Assembly: GCF_000307225.1 (NCBI RefSeq)
Contig: NZ_HE978616.1
Coordinates: forward strand, 94,209 to 130,058
DNA: 35,850 nucleotides
Direction of reading: 5' to 3'
Origin: Anaerococcus vaginalis
GTDB taxonomy: Bacteria > Bacillota > Clostridia > Tissierellales > Peptoniphilaceae
A program made the position numbers and the translations under genes. Below the pieces are notes generated by a model. The model searched no databases. It saw only the letters and a list, made by a program, of their open reading frames with translations, and had not been told where the DNA came from. The first letter of the stretch is position 1. Each line of letters opens with the position of its first letter. This document shows, piece by piece, positions 26,897-34,748 of this stretch.

Positions 26897-27355
26897 ATGA
26901 AGATTGAACAGTTAAAGAAAGTATTTGAAAAAAATGGTCATAAGTTTACTAAACAAAGGCAAATAATATTCAATGCTCTTAAAAATTCAAATTCAAAGCA
27001 TTTAACACCAGAAGAGTTATTTTCTATAGTACATCAAGATAATAAGCAAGTTGGTATAGCCACTGTCTATAGAACTCTTAATATTTTTGAAGATTTAGGC
27101 ATTGTTAATAAGCAAGAGTTTAAAGATTCTGTAAACACCTATGAGCTTATTAGCCAAAAAGATGCACATCATGACCATTTAATTTGTACAAATTGTGGAA
27201 AAATTGTTGAGGAAAAAATATTAGATAATGATGAATTAGCTAAAAGTCTAAGTGATAAATATAATTTTAAGTTAGATTATTATTCTTTAAGAATTTATGG
27301 AATTTGCTCCGAATGTGAAGAAGATTTAAGGAGTAAAAATGAGAGCACAGAATAA
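26897..27355 (+). CDS. fur: Fur-family metal-dependent regulator
   Basis: A 152-residue winged-helix regulator of the Fur family. The DNA-binding region includes HKFTKQRQIIFNAL and GIATVYRTLNIFEDLGIV. The metal-binding HHDHLICTNCGK and the C-terminal IYGICSEC supply two CxxC pairs for a structural zinc. The HHDHLIC block suits Fur (iron) more than Zur, but Fur, PerR and Zur are hard to tell apart here and no Fur box is obvious nearby. It starts one base after the preceding stop, and its end overlaps the rnj start, so regulation of the operon end by its own product is possible but not shown. Confidence 0.87.
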   Translation: MKIEQLKKVFEKNGHKFTKQRQIIFNALKNSNSKHLTPEELFSIVHQDNKQVGIATVYRTLNIFEDLGIVNKQEFKDSVNTYELISQKDAHHDHLICTNCGKIVEEKILDNDELAKSLSDKYNFKLDYYSLRIYGICSECEEDLRSKNESTE

Positions 27356-29015
27356 GCTAAAAGTAATCCCATTAGGAGGGATTGGAGAAATAGGTAAAAA
27401 CTGTACAGTCGTTGAATATAAAAATGAAATGATAATGATAGATTGTGGATTAACTTTTCCTGATGCAGATATGTTGGGAGTTGATATAGTAATACCAGAT
27501 TTTACCTATGTTGAAGAAAATAAAGACAAATTAAAAGGAATTTTTATAACTCATGGTCATGAAGACCATATTGGAGCAATAGCATATCTTTTAAAGACCA
27601 TAGATACAAATGTATATTGCTCAAAATTAACAAAAGGATTATTAGAGAATAAATTTAAGGAACATGGCCTTAACACTAACAGATTGAAAATGGTTAATGT
27701 AAATAATACAGTTAAGGTCGGAAATTTAAGTGCAGAATTTATTAGAGTAAGTCACTCTATTCCAGATTCTTGTGCTATAGCTGTGAAATCTCCAATTGGA
27801 ACAATATTATTTACCGGAGATTTTAAAATGGATTTTACACCTATAGACGGTGAACCTACTGATATACAAAAACTTGCTGAATTAGGAAAAAAAGGCTTGT
27901 TGTGTCTATTTTCGGATTCTACAAATGTAGAAATTGAAGGAAGCTCAATGAGTGAAAAAGAAGTTGGAGAAACTTTTATAAGTTTATTTGGTCAAGCGCC
28001 TGGAAGAATTATTGTTGCAACTTTTGCTTCAAATCTTCACAGAGTACAACAAGTAATTTCTGCAGCTGAAAAATACAATAAAAAAGTTGTTTTATCTGGA
28101 AGATCAATGATAAATAACGTGAAAATTGCAAATGGTTTAGGATATTTAAAAATAAGAAGCAATACTTTAATTGATATTAAAAATATTAAAGATTATTCTG
28201 ATGATCAAATTGTGATTTTGTCAACAGGAACTCAAGGAGAGCCTCTTTCTGCTTTAACAAGAATGGCAAATAATGAACATAAGCAAGTTCACTTAAATTC
28301 ATCAGATACAGTTATTTTATCTTCATCAGCAATACCTGGAAATGAAATGTCTATTAATAATACCATAAATAATTTAACCAAAATTGGTTGTAAGATTATT
28401 TTTGATTCTTTGGCAAAAGTTCATGCTTCAGGCCATGCTTGTCAAGAAGAAATAAAATTAATGCATCAATTAACTACACCAAGATATTTTATACCTGCTC
28501 ATGGTGAGCCTCGTCAATTAAAAAAACATAAAGAGATAGCTATGGATATGGGTATGAATAAGGATAATATTTTGGTTGGACAAAATGGTGATGTTTTTGA
28601 ATTTACAAAAAAATCTGCAAGAATTAATGGAAAAGTTCAAGCGGGAAATGTTCTAGTTGATGGCTCAGGTATAGGTGATGTAGGAAATATTGTATTAAAA
28701 GATAGAAAACACTTATCTGAAGATGGACTTTTAGTTGTAAGTTTAACTATTGAAAAACATACTCAAAGAGTTTTATCAAATCCTGAGATTGTTTCTAGGG
28801 GATTTATTTACGTTAAAGAAAACCAAGATTTAATAGAAAATTCAAAAGATATTGTTTTAAGAACTATGAAAAAATGTCAAAAAAATGATGTTCACGCAAT
28901 TAGTCAAATAAAATATCAAATAAGAGAAGCTTTAAAATCTTATATTTATAATCAAACTGGAAGAGATCCTATGATTTTACCAGTTTTAACTGAAGTAGAT
29001 AGCAATGAATATTAA
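27339..29015 (+). CDS. rnj: Ribonuclease J
   Basis: RNase J is the 5'-to-3' exo- and endoribonuclease of mRNA decay and rRNA maturation in Gram-positives. The beta-lactamase motif THGHEDHIGA supplies the zinc ligands; LFTGDFKMD and SDSTNVE follow, and the beta-CASP domain is in the middle (ATFASNLHRVQQVI). The C-terminal FIPAHGEPRQL and KENQDLIENSKDI regions are conserved. 558 residues is a typical RNase J1/J2 length. The ATG at 27339, with GGAG nine bases ahead, lies within the fur end. Only one copy is visible, so J1 and J2 are not separated. Confidence 0.95.
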   Translation: MRAQNKLKVIPLGGIGEIGKNCTVVEYKNEMIMIDCGLTFPDADMLGVDIVIPDFTYVEENKDKLKGIFITHGHEDHIGAIAYLLKTIDTNVYCSKLTKGLLENKFKEHGLNTNRLKMVNVNNTVKVGNLSAEFIRVSHSIPDSCAIAVKSPIGTILFTGDFKMDFTPIDGEPTDIQKLAELGKKGLLCLFSDSTNVEIEGSSMSEKEVGETFISLFGQAPGRIIVATFASNLHRVQQVISAAEKYNKKVVLSGRSMINNVKIANGLGYLKIRSNTLIDIKNIKDYSDDQIVILSTGTQGEPLSALTRMANNEHKQVHLNSSDTVILSSSAIPGNEMSINNTINNLTKIGCKIIFDSLAKVHASGHACQEEIKLMHQLTTPRYFIPAHGEPRQLKKHKEIAMDMGMNKDNILVGQNGDVFEFTKKSARINGKVQAGNVLVDGSGIGDVGNIVLKDRKHLSEDGLLVVSLTIEKHTQRVLSNPEIVSRGFIYVKENQDLIENSKDIVLRTMKKCQKNDVHAISQIKYQIREALKSYIYNQTGRDPMILPVLTEVDSNEY

Positions 29016-29640
29016 TTATAATCATATTGTTGATTATTTGAATGATATTTATATTGATGAAGATTTTATTGATGTAAGAAATTATGGAATTGAAAATAAT
29101 ATTCCTATTATGAAATTGGAAACCAAAGAATTTTTAAAAACTTTAATTTCTATGTCAAAACCAAAAAGTATATTAGAAATTGGAACAGCTATCGGCTATT
29201 CAAGTTTACTTTTTTCAAAATATTCGAATGCTAGAATAACAAGTATTGAAAAAAATAGTAAAATGGCTGAGATAGCAAAATCCAATTTTAGTAAATATAA
29301 TAAAAAAATAAATTTAATAAATATGGACGCAAAAAAAGCCTTGAATAATTTTAATCAAGGCTTTGATTTTGTTTTTATAGATGCTAATAAGTCACAATAT
29401 GAATATTATTTTAATAAATCACTTGAATTATTAAATAAAAATGGTCTTATTGTTTGTGATAATATTCTTTTTAGAGGAGAAATTACTAACGATAATATTG
29501 TAAATAAAAGACATATAACTATGGTTAAAAAATTGAGAAAATTTTTGTCTTATATTACAAATTTAGACGATTATGTTACGAGTATAATACCTATCGGAGA
29601 TGGGATTAGTTTAAGTACAAGGAGAATAGATGAAAGATAG
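29005..29640 (+). CDS. trmR: O-methyltransferase, probable tRNA 5-hydroxyuridine methyltransferase TrmR
   Basis: A SAM-dependent class I O-methyltransferase of 211 residues in the catechol-O-methyltransferase-like family. The SAM-binding loop is LEIGTAIGYSSLLFSKYS. The metal-binding residues are in FVFIDANKSQYEYYF and IVCDNILFRGEI (Asp, Asp, Asn). In Bacillus the homologue next to the U32 genes (YrrM/TrmR) methylates 5-hydroxyuridine at tRNA position 34. The U32 gene here follows with a short overlap, so the same role is the best guess. The start overlaps the rnj stop. Confidence 0.82.
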   Translation: MNINYNHIVDYLNDIYIDEDFIDVRNYGIENNIPIMKLETKEFLKTLISMSKPKSILEIGTAIGYSSLLFSKYSNARITSIEKNSKMAEIAKSNFSKYNKKINLINMDAKKALNNFNQGFDFVFIDANKSQYEYYFNKSLELLNKNGLIVCDNILFRGEITNDNIVNKRHITMVKKLRKFLSYITNLDDYVTSIIPIGDGISLSTRRIDER

Positions 29641-30859
29641 GGTAGAATTATTAGCTCCAGCGGGAGATATGGAAAAATTAAAAGCTGCCATAAAATTTGG
29701 AGCAGATGCAGTTTATATGGCGGGAAATAATTTTGGTCTTAGGAAAAATTCGAAAAATTTTGATGAAGATGAATTAAAAAAAGCTGTAGACTATGCACAC
29801 GAACATGGTGTAAGATGTCATATAACAATGAATATAGTTCCTCATGATAAGGATCTTGATGGTATAGTTGAATATATAAAATATCTGGAAAAAATTGGAG
29901 TTGATGCTCTTATAATTTCAGATCCTGGTATTTTTAATATTGCAAAAGAAAAATCTAATATAGACCTTCACATATCAACTCAAGCATCTGTAACAAATTC
30001 TCATACTATAAATTTTTGGTATAAACTTGGTGCAAAAAGAGTTATACTTGCAAGGGAATTATCTCTTGAGGAAATTATTGAAATTAGAAAAAATGTTCCA
30101 AAAGATTTAGAAATAGAATGTTTTATTCATGGAGCAATGTGCATTTCATATTCTGGAAGGTGTTTATTGAGTAATTATATGACTGGAAGAGATGCAAATA
30201 GGGGAGATTGTGCCCATGCTTGTAGGTGGAAGTATAGTCTTCAAGAAGAAAAAAGACCAGGAGAATATTTTCCAATAGGAGAAGATGAAAATGGGACTTT
30301 TATAATGAATTCTAAAGATTTATGCCTAATTGATGAAATTGATAAATTAATTGAAGCAGGAATTGATTCTTTTAAAATTGAAGGAAGAATGAAAACTGTT
30401 TTTTATGTTGCAACAGTAATTAGAAGTTATAGACAAGCTATAGATGCTTATTATAATGGAAATTTTAATGAAAAAATTGCAAAAAAATATTTAGATGAAA
30501 TTAAAAAAGCAAGCCATAGGCATTTTACAAAAGGATTTTTTTATAAAAAAGCGGATTCTTCTTCTCAAATATATGAAAGCTCATCTTATATTAGAAATTA
30601 TGATTTTATAGCTGTTGTTCTTGATTATGATAAGGAAAGAAAAATTGCAAAGCTTGAAGAAAGAAATAGATTTCTTTTAGGCGATGAGGTTGAAATTTTT
30701 GGAAATAGTCCTGATTTTGTTAAATTTAAAATAGAAAGCATGAAAGATTCAAAAGGAAATGAAATAGATGTTGCCAATAAGGCAAAGCAAATTGTTTATA
30801 TAAAAATTGACCATGAACTTAAAAAAGGTGATATGGTAAGACGTAAAATTGAAGAATAA
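29630..30859 (+). CDS. trhP: Peptidase U32-family protein, probable tRNA hydroxylation protein TrhP
   Basis: A 409-residue U32 family protein. MKDRVELLAPAGDMEKLKAAI and GADAVYMAG begin the barrel. Cysteines in CISYSGRC and GDCAHACRWKY probably bind an Fe-S cluster. The U32 signature KIEGRMKTVFYVATVIRSYR is complete. Although named as peptidases, the TrhP members (Bacillus YrrN/YrrO) make 5-hydroxyuridine at the tRNA wobble position using prephenate; coupling with the methyltransferase just upstream fits that pathway. Bacillus has two such genes side by side, whereas only one is seen here. RlhA-type or protease-type activity cannot be ruled out. Confidence 0.85.
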   Translation: MKDRVELLAPAGDMEKLKAAIKFGADAVYMAGNNFGLRKNSKNFDEDELKKAVDYAHEHGVRCHITMNIVPHDKDLDGIVEYIKYLEKIGVDALIISDPGIFNIAKEKSNIDLHISTQASVTNSHTINFWYKLGAKRVILARELSLEEIIEIRKNVPKDLEIECFIHGAMCISYSGRCLLSNYMTGRDANRGDCAHACRWKYSLQEEKRPGEYFPIGEDENGTFIMNSKDLCLIDEIDKLIEAGIDSFKIEGRMKTVFYVATVIRSYRQAIDAYYNGNFNEKIAKKYLDEIKKASHRHFTKGFFYKKADSSSQIYESSSYIRNYDFIAVVLDYDKERKIAKLEERNRFLLGDEVEIFGNSPDFVKFKIESMKDSKGNEIDVANKAKQIVYIKIDHELKKGDMVRRKIEE

Positions 30860-30878
30860 ATTATATTTTAATTTAAAA

Positions 30879-30903
30879 TAGCCTCATGGATTTCATGAGG
30901 CTA
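30879..30903. terminator. Hairpin between convergent genes, probable bidirectional terminator
   Basis: A 10-bp perfect stem, TAGCCTCATG and CATGAGGCTA, encloses a five-base loop GATTT. Flanks are rich in A and T on both sides (AAAATTTTATT after it on the plus strand). It lies between the stop of the U32 gene and that of the minus-strand small gene. Confidence 0.7.
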
Positions 30904-30911
30904 AAATTTTA

Positions 30912-31148
30912 TTATTTATCTTTTGATGGATTTTCTGAAAAATCTGATCTTGTTCTTCTTGCTTCTACTCCTACATTTGAATTTTCATCAGCTTCATCGC
31001 TGATACTTCTTAAATTCTCTTGATCAGCATTTGCTTTTTTGTCTAAGGATTCGCTTCCGTCAGCATTGTCAATTGCTCTAGTTTTTCTGTCAAGTTCTTT
31101 GTCGCCTCTGTATTGGTTATCGTTGCTTATTCTGTTGTTATCAGTCAT
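30912..31148 (-). CDS. Small hydrophilic, probably disordered protein of unknown function
   Basis: I do not recognise this 78-residue protein. It starts MTDNNRISNDNQYRGDKELD and contains mostly Asp, Glu, Asn, Ser, Lys and Arg, with no cysteine, no tryptophan and almost no hydrophobic run, so it is probably disordered. The ATG at 31148 is chosen for its AAGGAGA site four bases upstream; an ATG at 31163 precedes that site and is less likely. It lies downstream of pepT on the same strand but with a 64-base gap, and ends at the shared terminator, which supports it being a real gene. A stress- or desiccation-type role is only speculation from composition. Confidence 0.7.
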   Translation of the reverse strand: MTDNNRISNDNQYRGDKELDRKTRAIDNADGSESLDKKANADQENLRSISDEADENSNVGVEARRTRSDFSENPSKDK

Positions 31149-31212
31149 TATACTCTCCTTCATTTTTTAAATTAGAATCTTGTTATAATTAATATACCCA
31201 ATACTTTGCTAT

Positions 31213-32439
31213 TTATGCAGAATAATTCTTATTTATTTCTTTTATAATTTCTACAATTGTTTCTGAAGATTTTTTCATATCTTCTAATGGAATAAATTCA
31301 TAAATTCCATGAAAATTATAACCGCCTGTAAATAAGTTTGGACATGGTAGCCCCATAAATGATAGTTTTGATCCGTCAGTTCCACCTCTTATAGGTTGAT
31401 TTATAACTTTGATGTTTAAATTTTCCATAGCATTTTTTGCATAATTAACTATGTTCATATGGTCTTTTAATATATCTCCCATATTATAATAAGTATCGCT
31501 AATATCAATTTTAATAATATTTCCATATTTTTTATTTAAAAAATCTATGCAATCTTTTAAGAAATTTTTCATTTTTTTAAATTTATTTTTATCAAAATCT
31601 CTAATTATATATACTAAATTTGTATTTTCAATACTTCCTTTAATTGAAACCATATGATAAAAGCCTTCATATCCTTCTGTGTGTTCTGGTCTTTGAACTT
31701 GACCCAAGAGGTCATCTAATTCTTTTGCCACTGTTATAGAGTTAATCATAGTGTTTTTTGCAGTTCCTGGATGGACAGATTTTCCTTTTATAGAAATTTT
31801 TGCCTCTGCAGCATTAAATGATTCGTATTCTAATTCTCCAAGTCTTCCGCCATCAATTGTATAAGCAAAATCAGCATCAAAATATTCCACATCAAAGCTA
31901 TCGCATCCGGTTCCAATTTCTTCATCAGGTGTAAAGGCAATTTTTATATCTCCATGTTCTATATCTGGATTTTTTATTAAATATTCAATAGCATCCATTA
32001 TAGCGGCAACTCCAGCCTTATCATCAGCACCCAAAAGCATATCTCCATTTGTTGTAATTAAAGTTTTTCCTTTTAAATTTTTTAAAAATGGAAAATCTTT
32101 TTCTTTAATGTATATATTTTCTTTTAATTTTATATCTCCACCTTCATATTTTATTATTTGTGGATTTTTTATTCCACCCGGCATTTCGGGAGATGTGTCC
32201 ATATGAGCAATAAAACCAACTTTCGGAAGTTTTTTATCTATGTTTGACTTTAATGATGAAAAAACAAAACCTTCATCATTTATAAAAACTTCAAGCCCAA
32301 GTTCATTTAATTCTTCTTTTAAAACTTTCCCAAATTCTATTTGACCCTTGCTTGTTGGTTTTATAATGTGTGCTTTTGTTTCATCACTTTTTGTATCTAT
32401 AGCTATATATTTTAAAAATCTTTCTTTTAAATTTTGCAT
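31213..32439 (-). CDS. pepT: Peptidase T (tripeptide aminopeptidase)
   Basis: PepT is a cytoplasmic M20B zinc peptidase that frees the N-terminal residue of tripeptides. Zinc ligands are in GFIAHMDTSPEMPG (His, Asp), LLGADDKAGVAAI and FTPDEEIGTGCD (Glu pair), YTIDGG, and NFHGIYEFIPLEDM near the end (His). RGGTDGS is also conserved. The 408-residue length is standard. The start has an AAAGGAG site. It is divergent from dut and ends before the small disordered gene. Confidence 0.95.
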   Translation of the reverse strand: MQNLKERFLKYIAIDTKSDETKAHIIKPTSKGQIEFGKVLKEELNELGLEVFINDEGFVFSSLKSNIDKKLPKVGFIAHMDTSPEMPGGIKNPQIIKYEGGDIKLKENIYIKEKDFPFLKNLKGKTLITTNGDMLLGADDKAGVAAIMDAIEYLIKNPDIEHGDIKIAFTPDEEIGTGCDSFDVEYFDADFAYTIDGGRLGELEYESFNAAEAKISIKGKSVHPGTAKNTMINSITVAKELDDLLGQVQRPEHTEGYEGFYHMVSIKGSIENTNLVYIIRDFDKNKFKKMKNFLKDCIDFLNKKYGNIIKIDISDTYYNMGDILKDHMNIVNYAKNAMENLNIKVINQPIRGGTDGSKLSFMGLPCPNLFTGGYNFHGIYEFIPLEDMKKSSETIVEIIKEINKNYSA

Positions 32440-32464
32440 ATTTTCTCCTTTATCTTTTTAGATA

Positions 32465-32493
32465 ATTATACTACTTATAAAAAATTTAATGAA
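32465..32493 (-). promoter_or_regulatory. Likely pepT promoter
   Basis: On the minus strand TTCATT (32493-32488), 17 bases and a perfect TATAAT (32470-32465) form a promoter 25 bases ahead of the pepT start. The -35 box is poor but the -10 and spacing are good. Confidence 0.55.
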
Positions 32494-32513
32494 ATAATCT
32501 AGCTTGTTTTTAA

Positions 32514-32542
32514 TTTTAAATTATATGAATATATGGTAAAAT
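32514..32542 (+). promoter_or_regulatory. Possible dut promoter
   Basis: An extended -10 element, TGGTAAAAT (32534-32542), lies 27 bases before the dut start, with TTTTAA 17 bases upstream of the -10 as a weak -35. A TATAGGAG ribosome binding site follows. The DNA is so A+T-rich that an alternative -10 (TATAAT, overlapping) cannot be excluded. Confidence 0.4.
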
Positions 32543-32569
32543 ATAATAGACTATTATATAGGAGTTTGT

Positions 32570-33004
32570 ATGGAAAATAAAATTTTAAAAATCAAAACTA
32601 ATAATAAATTACCTGAATATAAGACCAAATATTCTGCTGGTATGGATATATATTCTTCAAATGATGAAGATGTAATAATAAAGGCGGGAGAAGTCGAAAA
32701 AATTTCTACGGATTTAAAAATAGAAATCCCAGAAGGTTTTTTTGCTGCTATTTATCCACGTTCTTCAACAGGAGTTAAAAGGCACTTGATGCTTGCAAAT
32801 TCTACTGGAATAATTGACAGTGATTATAGGGGAGAAATCAAGTTGTTTTTCTATAATTATGGCAAAGTTGATCAAGTAATTAAGAAAAATGAAAGACTTG
32901 CTCAATTGGTAATTCAACCTTATGAAAAAGTTGAAGTAGAAAAAGTTGATAACTTGTGTGAAAGTGAAAGAGGAGAAGGTGGAATCGGTTCAACCGGAAA
33001 ATAA
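32570..33004 (+). CDS. dut: dUTP diphosphatase
   Basis: Trimeric dUTPase hydrolyses dUTP to dUMP, keeping uracil out of DNA and supplying dTMP synthesis; it complements Ung elsewhere in the window. All five motifs are seen: SAGMDIYS, PRSSTG, IIDSDYRGEI, ERLAQLVI and the C-terminal RGEGGIGSTG. Length is 144 residues. The TAA overlaps the ATG of the following gene. Confidence 0.96.
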   Translation: MENKILKIKTNNKLPEYKTKYSAGMDIYSSNDEDVIIKAGEVEKISTDLKIEIPEGFFAAIYPRSSTGVKRHLMLANSTGIIDSDYRGEIKLFFYNYGKVDQVIKKNERLAQLVIQPYEKVEVEKVDNLCESERGEGGIGSTGK

Positions 33005-33544
33005 TGGCAAAGAAAAAAATACGAACATTTCAAAACTTTTTAAAAAAATAAATATAATTTTGTCTTGCTTTTTTTAGTATTATTAATTTCTATATTTCTA
33101 TTTTCAAAAATTGCATCTTATATTTCAAATAGGTCCTTGTTAGCTTACGATAATGAGATTGTAGTTATAAAAAATAATGATAGCGAAATTGATTCTCTAT
33201 CTTTAAAAGAAATTAGAAAAATGGGCTCAAGTGAGATTAAAATTTCTACAAATAAGGGTGAGGAATTTAAACTTGTTGGAGTCTCAATTGAAAAAATCTT
33301 AAATAAAGAAAAAATTAATCCTAATCTCAATAATAGGATTGAATTTTCTGATGAGAATGGTCATATTACTAATATGAGTATGGAAAATGCCTTAGAATTA
33401 AATAGGGTATTTTTGATTTATAAAATAGATAATAAAGCTAATATGGATTATAATAAAAATTTAGGAAGTTTTTTTATACTTGATAAACAAGAAAAAGATT
33501 CGGATAAATGGATTAAAAATATACAGTCAATAAATATTAAATAA
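33004..33544 (+). CDS. NusG domain II-like membrane-anchored protein (two apparent frameshifts)
   Basis: The ATG overlaps the dut stop and gives MAKKKIRTFQNFLKK, then a stop in an A7 run at 33042-33048. One A added there and one T added to the T7 run at 33069-33075 give an N-terminal transmembrane segment (INIILSCFFLVLLISIFLFS, about residues 16-35) joined to the open frame that ends at 33544. The outer part (LLAYDNEIVVIKNNDSEIDSLSL and later ENGHITNMSM) resembles the NusG domain II-like exported proteins of Gram-positives, whose role is unknown. The restored length is about 180. Without repair, translation could start only at the TTG at 33065. Family assignment is tentative. Confidence 0.6.
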
Positions 33545-33607
33545 CTCATGAATTGTCATGGATTATTTCTATTAATAAATTTTAAACTTCTTAAGCAGAG
33601 GATTATT

Positions 33608-33843
33608 ATGATTAAATTAAAAAACGTAAAAAAGAAAATAATATAATTTCAGCTGATTATTATCCTGAAAATAGTAATAAATGCTCAAAAATATCTTTAA
33701 ACATTTTAAGTGGAGTATTTAAAGGAAAACTGGTTGGAAATGCTCTTGAAACTAAATCACATTTAAGCCATGCTAAATTTGCATTGATGGATATGAGAGA
33801 TGGTAAAAGAAAAATTGAAGATTGCAAGATAATGTGGTTTTAA
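33608..33843 (+). CDS. Small conserved hypothetical protein (apparent frameshift)
   Basis: The ATG at 33608, after a GAGG site, opens MIKLKNVKKK and runs into a stop within 15 codons. One A added in the A6 or A4 run at 33630-33640 gives a 78-residue protein continuing NNIISADYYPENS, a middle part KISLNILSGVFKGKLVGNAL, and ending DMRDGKRKIEDCKIMWF. Small proteins with an IISAEYEPE-like start and a final MWY/MWF are, to my memory, common in Firmicutes, but no function is known. Both halves keep the pattern, which supports a real gene with a sequence error. Confidence 0.55.
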
Positions 33844-33882
33844 AAGAAAAACTAAATTTATATGTGAGTTTCATATAAGCTC

Positions 33883-33911
33883 TTGATATTATGTACAAAA
33901 TATCGTACAAT
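33883..33911 (+). promoter_or_regulatory. Toxin-antitoxin promoter with an embedded YefM-type operator
   Basis: TTGATA (33883-33888), 17 bases and TACAAT (33906-33911) form a good promoter 21 bases before yefM. Within it, TGTAC (33892-33896) and GTACA (33905-33909) form an inverted repeat separated by eight bases. TGTACA cores are the known binding sites of YefM in Escherichia coli, so YefM and YefM-YoeB probably repress their own promoter here. Confidence 0.72.
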
Positions 33912-33932
33912 AAAATAAAAAGGAGAAATCTT

Positions 33933-34187
33933 ATGTTAGCTGTAAATTATAGTGAACTTAGAAATAATTTGAAAGATTATTGTGATAGGACCATAGATAA
34001 TCTTGAAACTGTTCTTGTTACAAGAAAAAATAGCAGAAATGTAGTCATGATAAGTCTTGAAGAATATAACAATTTGGTTGAAAATTCTTATATAATGAGC
34101 AATGCCGACTATTATAAAGATTTAATCCAAAGGGCAAAAGATGTTGAAGATGATAAAATAATCGAAAAAAAATTAATCGAAAAATGA
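33933..34187 (+). CDS. yefM: Antitoxin YefM (Phd/YefM family)
   Basis: The antitoxin neutralises YoeB and represses its own operon. The 84-residue protein starts MLAVNYSELRNNLKDYCDRT, a Phd/YefM DNA-binding N-terminus, with the conserved VLVTRKNSRNVVMISLEEYNNL. The C-terminal part (about 55-84) is charged and likely binds the toxin. The ATG at 33933 follows AAGGAGA. The in-frame ATG 42 bases upstream (33891) lies inside the promoter and is rejected. The stop overlaps the toxin start by four bases. Confidence 0.92.
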   Translation: MLAVNYSELRNNLKDYCDRTIDNLETVLVTRKNSRNVVMISLEEYNNLVENSYIMSNADYYKDLIQRAKDVEDDKIIEKKLIEK

Positions 34188-34441
34188 AAATTTTGTTTCA
34201 CGAAAAAGCCTTTGAGGAATATTTGTATTGGCAAAAAAATGATAGGAAAAGCTTAAAAAGACTTAATAATATTATCAAGGATGTAATGAGAAATCCCTAC
34301 GAGGGATTAGGAAAGCCAGAGCCTTTAAGATATGAACTACAAGGGTATTGGTCAAGAAGAATTAATCTTGAAGATAGGTTAATTTATAAAGTTGAAAATG
34401 ACAAAATAATAATTATTTCATGTGCTAAGCATTATGAATAA
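34184..34441 (+). CDS. yoeB: Toxin YoeB (Txe family mRNA interferase)
   Basis: YoeB cleaves mRNA at the ribosomal A site. The 85-residue protein has the E. coli YoeB catalytic residues at the same positions: E46 in GKPEPL, R65 in DRLIY, and H83-Y84 at the end (AKHYE). Other conserved blocks are DYLYW-like EEYLYWQ, NPYEGLGKPEP and GYWSRRI. It is translationally coupled to yefM. The intact catalytic set suggests an active toxin. Confidence 0.94.
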   Translation: MKILFHEKAFEEYLYWQKNDRKSLKRLNNIIKDVMRNPYEGLGKPEPLRYELQGYWSRRINLEDRLIYKVENDKIIIISCAKHYE

Positions 34442-34473
34442 AGGGTATTAGATGATTTCTGGTACTCTTTTTT
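34440..34473 (+). terminator. Weak terminator after yoeB
   Basis: AAAGGGTA (34440-34447) pairs with TACTCTTT (34463-34470) with one G-U pair, and a T6 run follows. The loop of 15 bases is large, so strength is doubtful, but its position right at the toxin stop codon fits. Confidence 0.5.
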
Positions 34474-34748
34474 AGTTGAGATTTTGATTTTAAAAAAGTA
34501 AACAAATTTATAATTTATGTATGAAAGCTAGGATGAAAATTTAAGATCACTTTACTTTTTCACTTACCTTAAATCGAAAATTATAAATTATCTATTTTTA
34601 TTTTCGTCAAAAAACTGTAAAAAACTCAATTATATTACGTCAATTTTCACTTATTTATACTTTAGAAAATTTTAATAGGAAGTTCTTATTCACCTCAATT
34701 GTGGTACAATATAAGAGATTACACATAATCATTAAAGGATGTGATTGA
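34474..34748. other. Intergenic region before mutS, with a possible mutS promoter
   Basis: I see no credible gene in this A+T-rich stretch on either strand. Near its end TGGTACAAT (34702-34710) is an extended -10 element with TTCTTA 16 bases ahead of the hexamer as a poor -35, a likely mutS promoter about 40 bases before the start. AAAGGATGTG before the ATG is the ribosome binding site. No LexA-type or other recognised operator was found. Confidence 0.45.

Noticed and set aside
34442-34748. Small RNA or tRNA in the gap before mutS
   Set aside because: No cloverleaf, conserved RNA motif or strong stem-loop was seen beyond the weak terminator after yoeB.
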